Notes: generated from the letters alone by a model not told the origin. A stretch of 64,000 nt of DNA from Macrophomina tecta (GCA_024180945.1 JAKSGN010000023.1:1054001-1118000), one strand, 5' to 3'; numbered from the stretch's first letter, positions 1-10,098 are shown. Translations and numbers: made by a program.

Positions 1-172
1 ACGGGATGAGGCTGACCTGTTGGAACTTGACTGTCGCACTTCTCTTCCCTTGATTTCTATCTGGATGATGGCGAAGAGCCAGGGTGCGGTATGCATGCTT
101 GATGTCTTCGACAGAGGCCGCTGGAGAAATCCCCAGGATCGCATAATAATCTGGTGCAGGAGTTTGAGCCAT
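1..172 (-). CDS. J-domain (DnaJ-like) protein, N-terminal fragment cut by the window edge
   Basis: Only the first 57 codons are inside the window; the gene continues past position 1. The ATG is at 172-170. The translation starts MAQTPAPDYYAILGI, then helix II residues and the diagnostic HPD tripeptide (in LRHHPDRN, about residues 39-46), then KFQQ. This is the standard J-domain layout, with the Tyr-Tyr-Ala-Ile-Leu-Gly start and the HPD loop that stimulates Hsp70 ATPase. J-domain proteins are Hsp70 co-chaperones; which subclass this is depends on the missing C-terminus. A J-domain within the first ten residues and no preceding signal peptide fits a cytosolic or nuclear protein. An intron may start near position 16 (a GT after KFQQ), so the last few codons are uncertain. 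Confidence 0.85.
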   Translation of the reverse strand, partial: MAQTPAPDYYAILGISPAASVEDIKHAYRTLALRHHPDRNQGKRSATVKFQQVSLIP

Positions 173-2786
173 CGCTGTTCGTAAGGCTGCAATCTATCGG
201 TAAATTGTCTTTAAGGCCGAGAAGTGTACAGAGTGCTATGCTCATTTCTGCCTGGTCGGTGTCCAATAACGCACAGCATGGAGGTCAATTAAGGTTATAT
301 CTTGTCAACCAGAATCTCCTTTTTTTTTCAGGCAGCATTTCTTTATCTACTACGTTCACTCGAAGATTCCACCGGAGAAAAGGAGGGCATCAGTTTGCCA
401 CTGATTGTGCCCAACCCCGCAAGTCTACCCACCTCCATTACGGGAGATAGGCAGAAACACATAGGCAGAAATTCACTTCTTTCTGACCTCACCACGATCG
501 GACCAAGAGGTCCACCAACACCCAATTCTCGACACATCTAAACAACCTACAGAAGGGCAATGTATTCAGAACACTTAGTCAATAGTTTGCCACCAGAACG
601 AACGATTGGTGAGGCTCGTATCTTACCGCAAATGCTATGATGTTCCACAGTAAAAGGACGAGCAATTGATAAGGTCCAATTGCGTTTTTAGGCCTACGCA
701 TTCCTCGCTGAGAAGTTTGATGGGTGATGACGGAGTAGAATCAAGCCCTACACTCCTATTGGCACCAACCCTCACATGAAAATTTTTAAAAAGAGCCCTT
801 GCGCAATGTACTATGTTCCACAGCATGATAGGATAAACGTTCCCCGCTCGCCATACGTCATTTGTACGTTAGCCGTAAGCGCTAGCGCTTCTGCATAGCT
901 GCACGAATCCGGACGAACTCAGGCTGGTTGGTTGGTTGGTTTAACAGAGGAAGAGACTTGAAAAGGGGAATATGAAATCAATATGCTGTAACGGACTTCC
1001 CCGCATCTTGACCATCCCTGCATCTTGGCCACATTCACCGCCTCCTCACCCACCATCTTCAACGTGGTGCAAAATTGTCGAAATAGATATTCAGAAGGCG
1101 CTTGATTATTTGGAATCGCAATAAGTCCCAAATTATTCTGCTACCGCAACCAAATTCAAAATCGATCGCAAAACCCTCCAGCGCAGGTATAAAGGCATTC
1201 CAAAGCCAAGAGAGCTCGCATACTCCGAATCCCATATGCTACTTACAATTGAGTAAGAAAGGTTCTTGTAGAGCATGTAAATACTCTTTCGGACCGTGGC
1301 CTTCCCCCTACACCTTAATTCTTGCAGAACCTCGTATTTGAGATTGTGAAAAAAACAGCCTAGAAAGAACTAGGTGGCCACATTCTGCAAGCGGCACTAA
1401 AACAAGAATAAAAGTGTTGAACAGTGAGGAATTGAGGTTCACTGCTGCCTCATTGAATGATGCTAAAGCTACTCATTATGTACACGATGGCGAGGGACCC
1501 TGTAACGTCTCTTAACAGTGGTGTTACGCTTAAAGGTATGAAAAGAGTAATAGAAAAGCAAATCCTAATACGTGTAGTGAGACAGCAAATAATAACGGCA
1601 GATAATGACGGTAAATGGTGATGATAGTTGACAACTTATTTTATATCTGTCGGTCATTTTGCTCTGATACCGCAGCCGCCTCTTAAAATGTCTTTTCTCC
1701 CCTTTGGGATGCTTATAAGGATGAGTAAGGATGAAGACAGTATTTTCAACGGTGGCAGGAGGGACAAGAGTATCCCTCGATTATCGGAATTTACTAGCAC
1801 GAGAGGTTCTTTCCTCAATATTAAAGTAATTATGCCGTGAGCGATCATCGCACTAAAAAAAATCAATGAGGATGTCGACGTCCGTAATTTTATAAGCGCG
1901 AAGCTAAACCCCAGGGCTGTTGGCCCGTCATATCTTAAGAAAGGCTGAAGAGAAAGGCTGTGCTCAGTCCACGTCCCTCATCAAGCTTGGGGTATAGCCC
2001 AATAAATCTCCTTACACAACTAATCCGTTAGCACCAACGAGCAGTGTCCAACACTAGCTTCCGTGAGACTTTAATTGCTCGAAAGGAGCTAAACAGGGCT
2101 TCGACTTCGTGTCTAGGGCAGCTTTCGTCCCACGCTGTGATGTAAAGACACTGTAGGACTCTGCTAGCGGCCAACGTGGAAGCTAAGGTAGGAATCAGAG
2201 TTGCTGTGCTTTGGGGACAGAAAGTGATGTGTAAAGTCGCTACAAACTCCAGGAACTTGAAGTTAAATCTATAGTTGTTGTCGCATCCGCTGCGCCTTTG
2301 TACGTGCACACAGAATGTATTTTGGCGATACAGAAGCTTGCGAGCTTCTCTATAGATTTTTTTTATTTATGCGAAGGACTTGAGCGTTAATATAGGTTTG
2401 TCGGCCGTGATGTTTATCGTTTTCTATGCGAATAGGGATGGATGTAGTTAAGCAGTACTCGAGAATCTAAAGTCGTAACTCTGCCGGCAGAGAGAAGATA
2501 TAAGCCATGTCGTTCCGAGTAAAAGAGCAACAACCGGTCATATAACAGCTATCGTTTCGTATCGCGAGTTTAAATAAATCTGTTAGACTAAAAAAAGCAC
2601 GGCGCCGCACTGTTATTCAGTGCGAATTGATTGAGTTATATCCCAACAGGATCTATTATAATCTTAACTATTATATATGCGAAAGTTTAAGTTGATGTCG
2701 TGAGCCAAAATTTCCTGAAACTGGGAAAAATTTGGAATTAAAGAAATGGAGAAACAGCAAAAATTCTATCTAAGTTATTCGATTTA
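173..2786. other. Stretch with no supported gene
   Basis: I see no domain, no long open frame and no convincing exon chain in about 2.6 kb. A minus-strand open stretch around 919-1131 could be a decayed exon but matches nothing I recognise. Positions 440-500 loosely resemble the dispersed repeat found near 28.1, 36.5 and 39.4 kb (a GGCAGAA stretch followed by TTTCTGACCTCAC). Confidence 0.5.
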
Positions 2787-4183
2787 ACGTGTTTCACCAG
2801 TCATCCGGACACCCCACCAAACCCAAGACGCGTCACCGCGTAAATATTCCACCACATTGCCTTAAATCCAATTAAAATTCCTATCTCACCGTTCGTTGAA
2901 TCTCAGAGCACCGGCGCATTGTGTGACCTTGTAAATGACAGTTACTGCATATTAGCGGCGCACGTTGTCGTACAGCTATCACCTCCCGTTAATCAGCCTC
3001 TTCCTCCCCATTTTCTATCCCGTGAACTAAGAACTGCCCCTGCTAAGCCTATAGAGCGCCTCCCTGTGCAATATACCTTCGCCGGTATTGCTGCCTTCAT
3101 TTTCGCCGTTGGTGAGCTATACGAAGCACCGAATTCTCCCTTACAAGTATTACAGCTGAATTCATCGCCATCTAACATCCTTTTACAAGTTAACTAAATG
3201 CTTGGCTTGTCGGGCTCTGCGATTGGCGTTAGATAAAATCACGTATAAACCGAGCCTGCTTCTCTAGCTAGGCTAGAGTATAAGGTGTTTCCGACGTCAT
3301 TGAGGTGCTTGTCCGCTAGCTGTGCCTAGTGGGGAGGGTGTTTTGGTGACGGTAAGTGACGACAAGACGCGTTGTGGGTTATATAGTATAAGCCCCGTAG
3401 CTTAAAATCCACTTCTAATATTTTAATCCGTAAAGACTGATGGGCGCACCTTCGAGTATATTGTGAGAAAGTTATCTTTGTCGATATGGTGGATTCCTTA
3501 GCGGACGCTTTCTTGAATCTTCTGACCGTACAAGCGCTTGAGAGGCGAGAAGCAGCTTACATTAAGCGGCTAGAGAAGGTGCGATGTATGCGCAGGCATA
3601 CAGAGCGTAATTATATTATTTAAAATATAGTATTGGTCGAACTCAGGCGTTGCATAGCTGCTATAGCCGTCGAGGATAAGTAGACGGTGGGTTCCCTTGG
3701 TGCAAGACTCTATATGCGTATTAAAGTGCTTAATCCATTCAAATCCAAGCTGGTCCGTCGTCCAGCCATTACCACTTACAGCAATTACCCAATCGGCTAG
3801 CAGCTCTCGATACCAGTTTAATTAGTAGACCTTCCCTGCTAGAATAATAAACGGCGGAATCGCCCAGCCAGACGCGTTAATGCCCTCGATTACTATTATC
3901 CACTCACGGTTCCCTAGTTACACAGCAGTTGCTCGACCGGTCGTATCAGAGCTTATAACGACCTCAGATATCGCAATTACCCCCATCATAAATCCTATCT
4001 CGTCAAAATTATAGATATCGTCGTCGAGAACGCCGTATAACTAACGCGTTTCTTAGACACGTGTAAACCACGCGTTAATCGTGCTGGGGTCCTCGCATTT
4101 GGCGCGTTGTAAATGGAATTTTCGATTCCATTTCGTTTTAAGCTCAGGCTAGTTGTTAATAAAGCGAGATAACGTGTTTCACC

Positions 4184-4217
4184 AGTGAGCTGCGCACCCC
4201 AGTGAGCTGCGCACCCC
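4184..4217 (+). repeat. Left subterminal double 17-bp repeat of copy A
   Basis: Two perfect tandem copies of AGTGAGCTGCGCACCCC lie just inside the left terminal inverted repeat. Pogo-type transposases bind subterminal repeats, so these are the probable recognition sites. The degraded relatives have a different 17-bp motif at the same place. Confidence 0.8.
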
Positions 4218-4282
4218 ACCAGACCCAGGACGCGTCTTCGCACAAATGTTCCACCACAACGCCTTGAATTTAATTAAAAACC

Positions 4283-5923
4283 CTATCTAACCGATCTTTG
4301 AATCTCAGGACAGCGCCGAATCGTGTGGCCTTGTAAATGACAATTACTGCACGTCGGCGGTGCACGTTGTCGTACAGCTGTCGCCTCCCGTTGATCAGCC
4401 TCTTCTTCCCTATTTTCTATCCTTTGAACTAAGAACTGCCCCTGCTGAGCCTGCAAAGCGCCTCCCTGTGCGACATACCTTCGGCGGTATTGCTGCTTTT
4501 GTTTTCGCCGTTGATTGGCCGCACGAAGCTCCGAATTCTCCTTTGCAAGTATCACAGCTGAATGCATCGCCATCTGACATCCCTTGAAAAGTTGGCTGAA
4601 TGCTTGGTTTGTCGGGCTCTGGGATTGGCGCTGGATGAGCTCCCGTACAAGCCGAGTCTGCTGCTCTAGCTGAGCCAAAGTATGAGGTGTTTCTGACGTC
4701 CATTGAGGTGCTTGTCCGTTCGCCGTCCCTGGTGGAGAGGGTGTCTTGGTGACGGTGAGCGACGATAAGACGCGTTGTGGGTCGTACGGTATAAGCCCTG
4801 TAGCTCGGAATCCGCTTCTGATGTTTTGATCCGTAAAAACTAATGGGCGCACCCTTGAGTATGTCGTGAGAAAATCATCTTTGTCGATATGGTGGATTCC
4901 CTGGCGGACGCTTTCCTGCACCTCGTGACCGTACGAGCGCTTGAGAGGGGAAAAGCAGCTGACGTCAAGCGGCTGGAGAAGATGCGACGTATGCGCAGGC
5001 ATGCAGAGCGTGACGATATTGTTTGCCATGCAGTATTGGTCGAATTCGGGCGTTGCGTGGCTGCTGTGGCCGTCGAGGATGAGCAGACGGTGGGTCCCCT
5101 TGGTGCGAGATTCCGTGTGCGTATTGAAATGCTTGATCCATTCAAGACCCAGCTGATCTGTCGTCCAGCCGTTGTCGCTTACAGCAATCACCCAATCAGC
5201 CGGCAGTCCTCGATACCAGTTTGACTGGTGCACCTTTCCTGCGAGAATGACGAACGGCGGAATCGCCCAGCCGGAGGCGTTGATGCCCTCAATCGTCGTC
5301 GTCCACTCCCGGTTTCCTGGCTGCACGACGATCGCTCGGCCGATCGTGTCGGAGCTTGTGACCACTTTGGATGTCGCAACCATACCCATCATGAATCCTG
5401 TCTCATCAAAGTTGTAAATGTCGTCGTCGAGAATGCCATACGACCGACGCGTCTCTTGAACGCGCTTGAACCACGCGTTAATCGCGTCCGGATCCTCACA
5501 TTTTGCGCGTTGTGAATGGAACTTTCGATTCCATTTCGTTTTAAGCTCAGGCTGGTTGTCGATAAAGCGAGATACCCAGTTCTTACCAACTGGTTGAGGT
5601 GAGGGATCGTGGCCGCGCGCGGCGAGTAAAGAGTCTGCCATTCTTCGCACGTCGATTATCTGGGGAGGAAATCCTCGTCGATCTAGGCCTAGGATCCACT
5701 CAACTAAAGCTTGCTCTTCGGATGGCTTTAGCTTTCGTTTTAGTGAAGGTAACTCATGTCTAGCTTGGATGCCACGAAGACGTGTCCGTAGGGTTGATTC
5801 CGGAACACCGTACGACCGTCCTAGAGCGCGCCGGCTTTGATTTGGGTTTCTTTGCAAGGCTTGGGAAGCAAGAGCTAACCTCGCTTCTTTTTGGAGTGAT
5901 TGAGAAAGTTGTGGTGGTGCCAT
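4283..5923 (-). CDS. Pogo/Fot1-family DDE transposase with C-terminal zinc knuckle
   Basis: This 546-aa protein cuts and rejoins DNA at the transposon ends in the nucleus. The ATG at 5923 is the first in frame. An N-terminal psq-type helix-turn-helix (about residues 6-50) and a CENP-B-like second DNA-binding region (about 60-140) come first. The DDE_1 catalytic domain follows with D173 (in NFDETG), D284 (in LILDGHSSH) and D320 (in LLQPLD). The D-to-D spacing fits the pogo group, and all three acids are present. A CCHC zinc knuckle (CSNCHLQGHTIRRC) sits near the C-terminus. The frame is uninterrupted and shows no RIP, unlike the two related copies nearby. The predicted function is secure from the motifs; activity is inferred. 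Confidence 0.95.
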   Translation of the reverse strand: MAPPQLSQSLQKEARLALASQALQRNPNQSRRALGRSYGVPESTLRTRLRGIQARHELPSLKRKLKPSEEQALVEWILGLDRRGFPPQIIDVRRMADSLLAARGHDPSPQPVGKNWVSRFIDNQPELKTKWNRKFHSQRAKCEDPDAINAWFKRVQETRRSYGILDDDIYNFDETGFMMGMVATSKVVTSSDTIGRAIVVQPGNREWTTTIEGINASGWAIPPFVILAGKVHQSNWYRGLPADWVIAVSDNGWTTDQLGLEWIKHFNTHTESRTKGTHRLLILDGHSSHATPEFDQYCMANNIVTLCMPAHTSHLLQPLDVSCFSPLKRSYGHEVQESVRQGIHHIDKDDFLTTYSRVRPLVFTDQNIRSGFRATGLIPYDPQRVLSSLTVTKTPSPPGTANGQAPQWTSETPHTLAQLEQQTRLVRELIQRQSQSPTNQAFSQLFKGCQMAMHSAVILAKENSELRAANQRRKQKQQYRRRYVAQGGALQAQQGQFLVQRIENREEEADQREATAVRQRAPPTCSNCHLQGHTIRRCPEIQRSVR

Positions 5924-5958
5924 GTTTGTTTTCGTGCGAAGACGCGTCTTGGGTTTGT

Positions 5959-5992
5959 GGGGTGCGCAGCTCACTGGGGTGCGCAGCTCACT
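5959..5992 (-). repeat. Right subterminal double 17-bp repeat of copy A
   Basis: Two perfect tandem copies of the inverse of the left motif (5959-5975 and 5976-5992). Together with the left pair they make a symmetric set of four sites. Confidence 0.8.
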
Positions 5993-6439
5993 GGTGAAAC
6001 ACGTTACCCAGTTATTACCTACTAGTTAAGGTAAGGAATTTTAGTCGCGTATAATAAGTAAAGAGTCTGCTATTCTTCGTACGTCGATTATCTAAGAAGG
6101 AAATCCTCGCCGATTAAGGCTAAGGATCTACTTAATTAAAACCTACTCTTTAGATAGTTGCAGCTTTCGTTTTTGTGAATTAGACGCTCTCCGAGGTGTT
6201 ACTCTATTGAGTCGATCGTAGAGTATAGACTTCGGAATATCGTACGACGTTGTAGCCTTACGAACACTTGAAATTCCCATTTTTCTAAAAGGTCTATTTA
6301 GCGATAAGTAGTCTACCTTCTTTCTGGAGCAATTTGAGGTTCTGTGTTGATGCCATTGTTGATTTTCGCGAAGACACGTCTTGGGTTTGGTGGGGTGTCC
6401 GGATGACTGGTGTGGCCGGATGAGTGGTGGAACACGTTA

Positions 6440-7338
6440 AACTTACTAAGTTAGTAAGCTACGCCACTTATTTTACCCTTAAGGCATCCCTCTACAAGAT
6501 ATGCCAACTCATCTTCATCAGTTGCACTAAGGCTGTCAATTAGACATTTTTCAACAACTGGCCGGGTTTGTCGTGTTGCTCTCAAAAATGAGAGCAACGA
6601 AGTTTCACGGTACCCGAGGGAGGTTGGCGAAAATTGCAAGAAATGTTCAACTCACTCCTCTCCCAAGAACCTTTGGAAAAGATTTTTCAATTGCTGTTAA
6701 CTTAATATGAAGCGATTTTCTTAATTTCCTTGCAGAGAGCTACTCGGCCTACTGGGTTTTCGGATACTACACAAGGGTAGACAGCGTCAAGCAGGACAAG
6801 AGCTGCTTGGACATTTGCTAAGTTGACATAAGCATGGGATCTGTTGCCAGCTCTGAGACAATCGTCGGTGGTGGGTCGGCCATCATCAGTCAATACGGTT
6901 GCCGCGCGGTGGGTTTCAATTCTTAATTAAAGAAGATGGTTGAGATTTTTTTTTGGACAGTGGTCTCTCCAGGTCCATATGTGAATCTGGATAAGTATGC
7001 GCAGAAATTGCGGAAAGCCTGAATCACTAGAATGACCAGGGGTTCGCTTCATTTCTTGAAGTGAACCCGGGTCTACCGGAATAACTCCCGACTGGGTTGA
7101 TCAATGCGCACCGAAACTTTAATTCCCGCTAGCCGCCATTCCACAACGCCCATTTGCTAATCTTTTAATCCTATGCACGTCTGGACGCACCACCGATCGC
7201 AGTAGCAGACCTAAGAATGCTCGGGGCCTTGATTTAGAAAACCAATTTGCTACAGGTTCTGAACGTCTGGCCTTCTTGCAGATGAATAGTGATCCTTCCA
7301 CATTCGCGATATCTCACCGACCTGTCTAGTGAGCTGCA
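6440..7338. other. Intergenic stretch; one 12-bp hairpin, no supported gene
   Basis: About 0.9 kb between the pogo nest and the nucleotide-gene group. Short open stretches on the minus strand (6451-6639, 6702-6893) match nothing I know. A hairpin with a 12-bp stem (7040-7051 against 7057-7068, one mismatch) lies about 270 bp downstream of the AAA_28 stop codon. Confidence 0.45.
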
Positions 7339-7974
7339 TTACAACCTTGAATTGAATGCGTTCATGACGTATTGCACTCTTTGGCCTAAATCTGTCAATT
7401 CTCCCCGCAGAACTATAAACTCAATGGAATGCTTTTTCAGCGCCTTGCAAAACTCGTCGCTGAATCTCTGCCACTCACTAGTTCCTTCATAGGTCATCCG
7501 CACATCATCTCCGCTTAGCCATTCCCGGCAGCCAGGCGCACAAAGAATGACTATCGACTTTTGCATCCGTTCCCGTAGGAAGATCCATTCTGGTAGCAAC
7601 AGAAGATTCTCCGCCCACGGGTTTCCCAGGTAGACTTGTGCGTATACGATTGGATCGATCGCAGATCTGTCAGATATATACCAGCAATCCCGGAGATTCT
7701 CTTCGGCGTTGTATTGGGCTATCAGGATCTCTTTTTGGAGCTCGAAGCCCCTGTCGGGCTTCGTGATGTCTGCGGAATTGAACCCTTTATCACGCATAAC
7801 TTCTCTGGCGACCTCTCGAATAAGGCGGGGTGATTCGCAGCAGTGATCGCGATTCTTGGTGTCTTTAAAATGTTCCAACAGCGACTCGAGAAGCGTTGTT
7901 TTTCCAGTGCACTGCGCTCCAACAAGGTAGATGTTCGGAGGTTTCGACAAAGCTTCGTCGGCCATGTCTTTCAT
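7339..7974 (-). CDS. AAA_28-type P-loop NTPase / putative kinase
   Basis: A single-exon 211-aa protein. A Walker A motif, GAQCTGKT (residues 19-26), sits right after the first beta strand. A Walker-B-like ISDRSAIDP (about residues 100-107) follows, the DRS(x)xDP signature of the AAA_28 family, which includes the NadR kinase domain and TTD14-like proteins. That fold resembles nucleotide kinases more than mechanical AAA machines, so phosphate transfer to a small molecule is plausible but unproven. The length matches a lone AAA_28 domain, with no extra domain. It is co-oriented with the CYTH and UMP-CMP kinase genes, 409 bp beyond the CYTH stop. In animals AAA_28 and CYTH-like domains occur fused in TTD14, which supports a functional link with its neighbour (inference). 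Confidence 0.85.
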   Translation of the reverse strand: MKDMADEALSKPPNIYLVGAQCTGKTTLLESLLEHFKDTKNRDHCCESPRLIREVAREVMRDKGFNSADITKPDRGFELQKEILIAQYNAEENLRDCWYISDRSAIDPIVYAQVYLGNPWAENLLLLPEWIFLRERMQKSIVILCAPGCREWLSGDDVRMTYEGTSEWQRFSDEFCKALKKHSIEFIVLRGELTDLGQRVQYVMNAFNSRL

Positions 7975-8383
7975 GTTTCTGAGGTCCTTTTTCGGTACGC
8001 TAGGACGCGGGGTGAGAAATCAGCACGCAGCACATGCTCTAGGCAGAATGTCTATCTTTATAATGAAAATTGTTAGATACTGATACGTCATTGCTTCAGT
8101 TTCGTCCGATTTCGGAACGTGTAACATTATGCTCTGCATTTCAGCCCATTCTCCACATACTAGATTCTCTCCCTTGCACGCGAGGATACGCTGCACATCA
8201 GCTGCAGTCCACGAACTGCGACAAAAATGAACAGTGGTTAATTGGGCCCAAATCTGTCCTCTGTTGGCCCATGGCTGCAGACACGCCTTACTGCCCTGCA
8301 TGGATGGTGAAATGTGATGGATTCCATGTAGATCGGTGCTCCCTTGAAGAATACTTTACATACACGCGGAATCGAGCAATCAA

Positions 8384-9025
8384 TCAGCGCGACTTAGAGC
8401 TTGCAGCGCGTTCGAAGAATGCTGTCAGCTTGCCTTTAGACATTCCAGGGCAAAAAGCCCACGAATAGTGGTTCATAAATCGGGCAATTCTGTCGTCCAT
8501 CTCCTTCATCTTTGCTTTTTTCAGTTCAGCGATGATGGACTCAGCTTGAGGCTGAAACTGCATCGAGCACTGCAGCTCGACTTCCCCGACCGTGTGACCG
8601 AAATCCGTCCGATCCAGCACGATGGTGAACTCGCCATCTGCCAGCCAACTGTGTCGCACAGTTGTGAGAGCCGCTAGCTTTTCCAGCCCGAAAGAGTCGC
8701 TAGGCTCCCCATTTCTGCCCATAAGCACCCGCAAGTGTCGTGCGATATCGATCGGATCGCTCAACTCTTCGAACTTTGAGTTGCTGAAATCTCCACCTTG
8801 CTTTATTTTCGCCTGCCACTGGCCATCGCGTTGCCTCAGCCATACACCGTTGGATGATAGGAGGTTCGATTTGTCATAATAGACGTCTGTGAACGTTCGA
8901 GGGCGGAGACCTATCAGGGTTTGAAAAGGGGGATTACCCCCGTTCAATGTCAAATTCTTAACCGCAAGGCCGGTGAATTTCCGCTCGACCTCAAGAGTCG
9001 TACGGATAAGAGAGGATGCCGTCAT
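8384..9025 (-). CDS. CYTH-domain protein, thiamine-triphosphatase-like
   Basis: A single-exon 213-aa protein with the defining ExExK motif near the N-terminus (E12, E14, K16 in LEVERKF). Alternating charged strands of the triphosphate tunnel follow: VYYDKSNLL, WLRQRDGQWQAKIKQ and TVGEVELQ. CYTH enzymes bind metal ions and a triphosphate inside a beta barrel and usually hydrolyse it (thiamine triphosphatase, inorganic triphosphatase, RNA triphosphatase) or cyclise ATP. Size and motif order fit the small ThTPase-like branch. The substrate cannot be read from the sequence. Lying between a UMP-CMP kinase and an AAA_28 gene, next to viperin, it may act on a modified nucleoside triphosphate (inference). 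The ATG at 9025 places the motif at the usual distance from the start. Confidence 0.88.
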   Translation of the reverse strand: MTASSLIRTTLEVERKFTGLAVKNLTLNGGNPPFQTLIGLRPRTFTDVYYDKSNLLSSNGVWLRQRDGQWQAKIKQGGDFSNSKFEELSDPIDIARHLRVLMGRNGEPSDSFGLEKLAALTTVRHSWLADGEFTIVLDRTDFGHTVGEVELQCSMQFQPQAESIIAELKKAKMKEMDDRIARFMNHYSWAFCPGMSKGKLTAFFERAASSKSR

Positions 9026-9459
9026 AACTCCTTTGTGAGGATGAGTTCGATGCTGCTGGAACCTTTAGAAATCGATCAGAATGAAATTGGGGAAATTGAA
9101 ACCTCGCACCCCGCTAGATATTTTTTTTTTTTTTGGTGAACTCTTCTGTCCTTTGCGTGCAACTGTTACTGTGTTATGGGAGGAAAGTTGAATCAGCTGA
9201 ACTTTCCGGATTATTGCAGTTTTCTGCGGGGGGGAATCCCGCCCTAGCTACTTATGAGACGCTTGGACATTCTTCCGTTCCGATCCGAAAACCCATCCAC
9301 TGTCCCCGCAATCAAAGACAATGTGGCTGATTTCACATGGATGCCGGACGTATCCACTCTACCACCCGTGTTGGTAGCGTAGCGAGTCCAGCAGGGCTCG
9401 GTAGGAAACTTCAGTCTCCAGTCTCGTGTCAAACTACAGCATTGTTAGGTTCAACCAAT

Positions 9460-10098
9460 TTAACAATTAAGCGCTTGGCTGCGAACCTTGAGCAAGATGC
9501 CTCTTGATTCGTAGAACTCGACAATTCTCGGGTTGAGCTGAACGAACTCTCGGTATCTTTTTTCGAAGGTTTGTCTGCCGTCGTCGCGACCAGGAATGTT
9601 CCTGGTCGAAAATCTATGCTCCGCAATTTCTTTCGGGCAGTCAAAGAAGAACACAAGTGTAGGCATCCCCACCTAAGCCGCTTAAGCAAGAAACAGCGAC
9701 AGCGAAGCCTATGAGAACTTACCGAAGCCTGAAAGGCGTGCACCTGATCCAACCTCCTTGGAAAACCATCCACAATGAATCTACGACAGCCTTCCCGTTT
9801 TAACCGTTCTATAGCTCTCATCATGATCGGCTCCAGTGCCTCGATTGGTAAGAGTTCGCTTTTCCGTATATGGTCGATAATGACTTCGTGCACGGTCGCA
9901 GGGTTATTGTCGACGGTTTGTCTTAGCAAATCCCCAACCGACAGGTGATGAAGATTGTAATCCCGCGCCAGCCTTTTGCACAGTGTTCCCTTGCCAGACC
10001 CAGGTGCACCTATTGCCGGTCAAGTACGGCGGACGATAAGGACAAGGTCGCTCACCTACGACGTAAATGAAGGTGCATGGACTGTCTTCATTCGACAT
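9460..10098 (-). CDS. UMP-CMP kinase (adenylate-kinase family), three exons
   Basis: Exons 10098-10056, 10009-9723 and 9672-9460 give 180 aa. Introns of 46 and 50 nt have GT-AG ends (GTGAGC...AATAG, GTAAGT...CTTAG), and splicing is needed to restore the P-loop. Motifs in order: GAPGSGKGT (residues 15-23), HHLSVGDLLRQ (NMP-binding arginine), VDGFPRRLDQ, FFFDCPKEIAEHRF, and a LID with GRDDGRQTFEKR. The DD and the arginines after the DCP motif mark the UMP-CMP kinase subfamily rather than adenylate kinase. The reaction is UMP or CMP + ATP to the diphosphate. The C-terminus (ILLKVRSQALNC) is about 10-15 residues shorter than usual. The neighbouring frame stays open there, so a small frameshift or missed exon is possible. 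It is divergent from viperin across a 181-bp shared upstream region. Confidence 0.9.

Larger units (their letters stand above)
4172..6004 (-). mobile_element. Intact pogo/Fot1-type DNA transposon (copy A), 1,833 bp
   Basis: The element begins ACGTGTTTCACC at 4172 and ends with the exact inverse at 6004. It is flanked by TA at 4170-4171 and 6005-6006. Removing it and one TA rejoins the older copy exactly as in the uninterrupted relative near 21170. The terminal inverted repeats are about 65 bp and each contains two tandem copies of a 17-bp motif (4184-4200, 4201-4217; 5959-5975, 5976-5992), likely transposase-binding sites. It holds one uninterrupted transposase gene and shows no RIP, so it is young and possibly autonomous. 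Confidence 0.93.
2787..6437 (-). mobile_element. Degraded pogo/Fot1-type DNA transposon (copy B1), interrupted by a younger copy
   Basis: The left terminus ACGTGTTTCACC at 2787 and its inverted partner ending at 6437 are flanked by TA (2785-2786 and 6438-6439), the target-site duplication of Tc1/mariner-superfamily elements. Without the 1,835 bp added by the nested element (4172-6004 plus one TA) this copy is about 1.82 kb, close to its sister at 19776-21608. Its former transposase frame on the minus strand is full of stops. Compared with the intact element, the differences are overwhelmingly C-to-T and G-to-A, the pattern left by RIP. Just inside the tips it carries 17-bp direct repeats of the type AGTCATCCGGACACCCC. 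It cannot make transposase. Confidence 0.9.

Noticed and set aside
7040..7068. 12-bp hairpin resembling a bacterial terminator
   Set aside because: The organism is clearly a fungus, there is no T run after the stem, and it is 270 bp beyond the stop codon.
9429..9929. Alternative single-frame reading of the UMP-CMP kinase end
   Set aside because: Reading through the 50-nt GTAAGT...CTTAG segment destroys the DCP and LID motifs, so splicing is clearly right.
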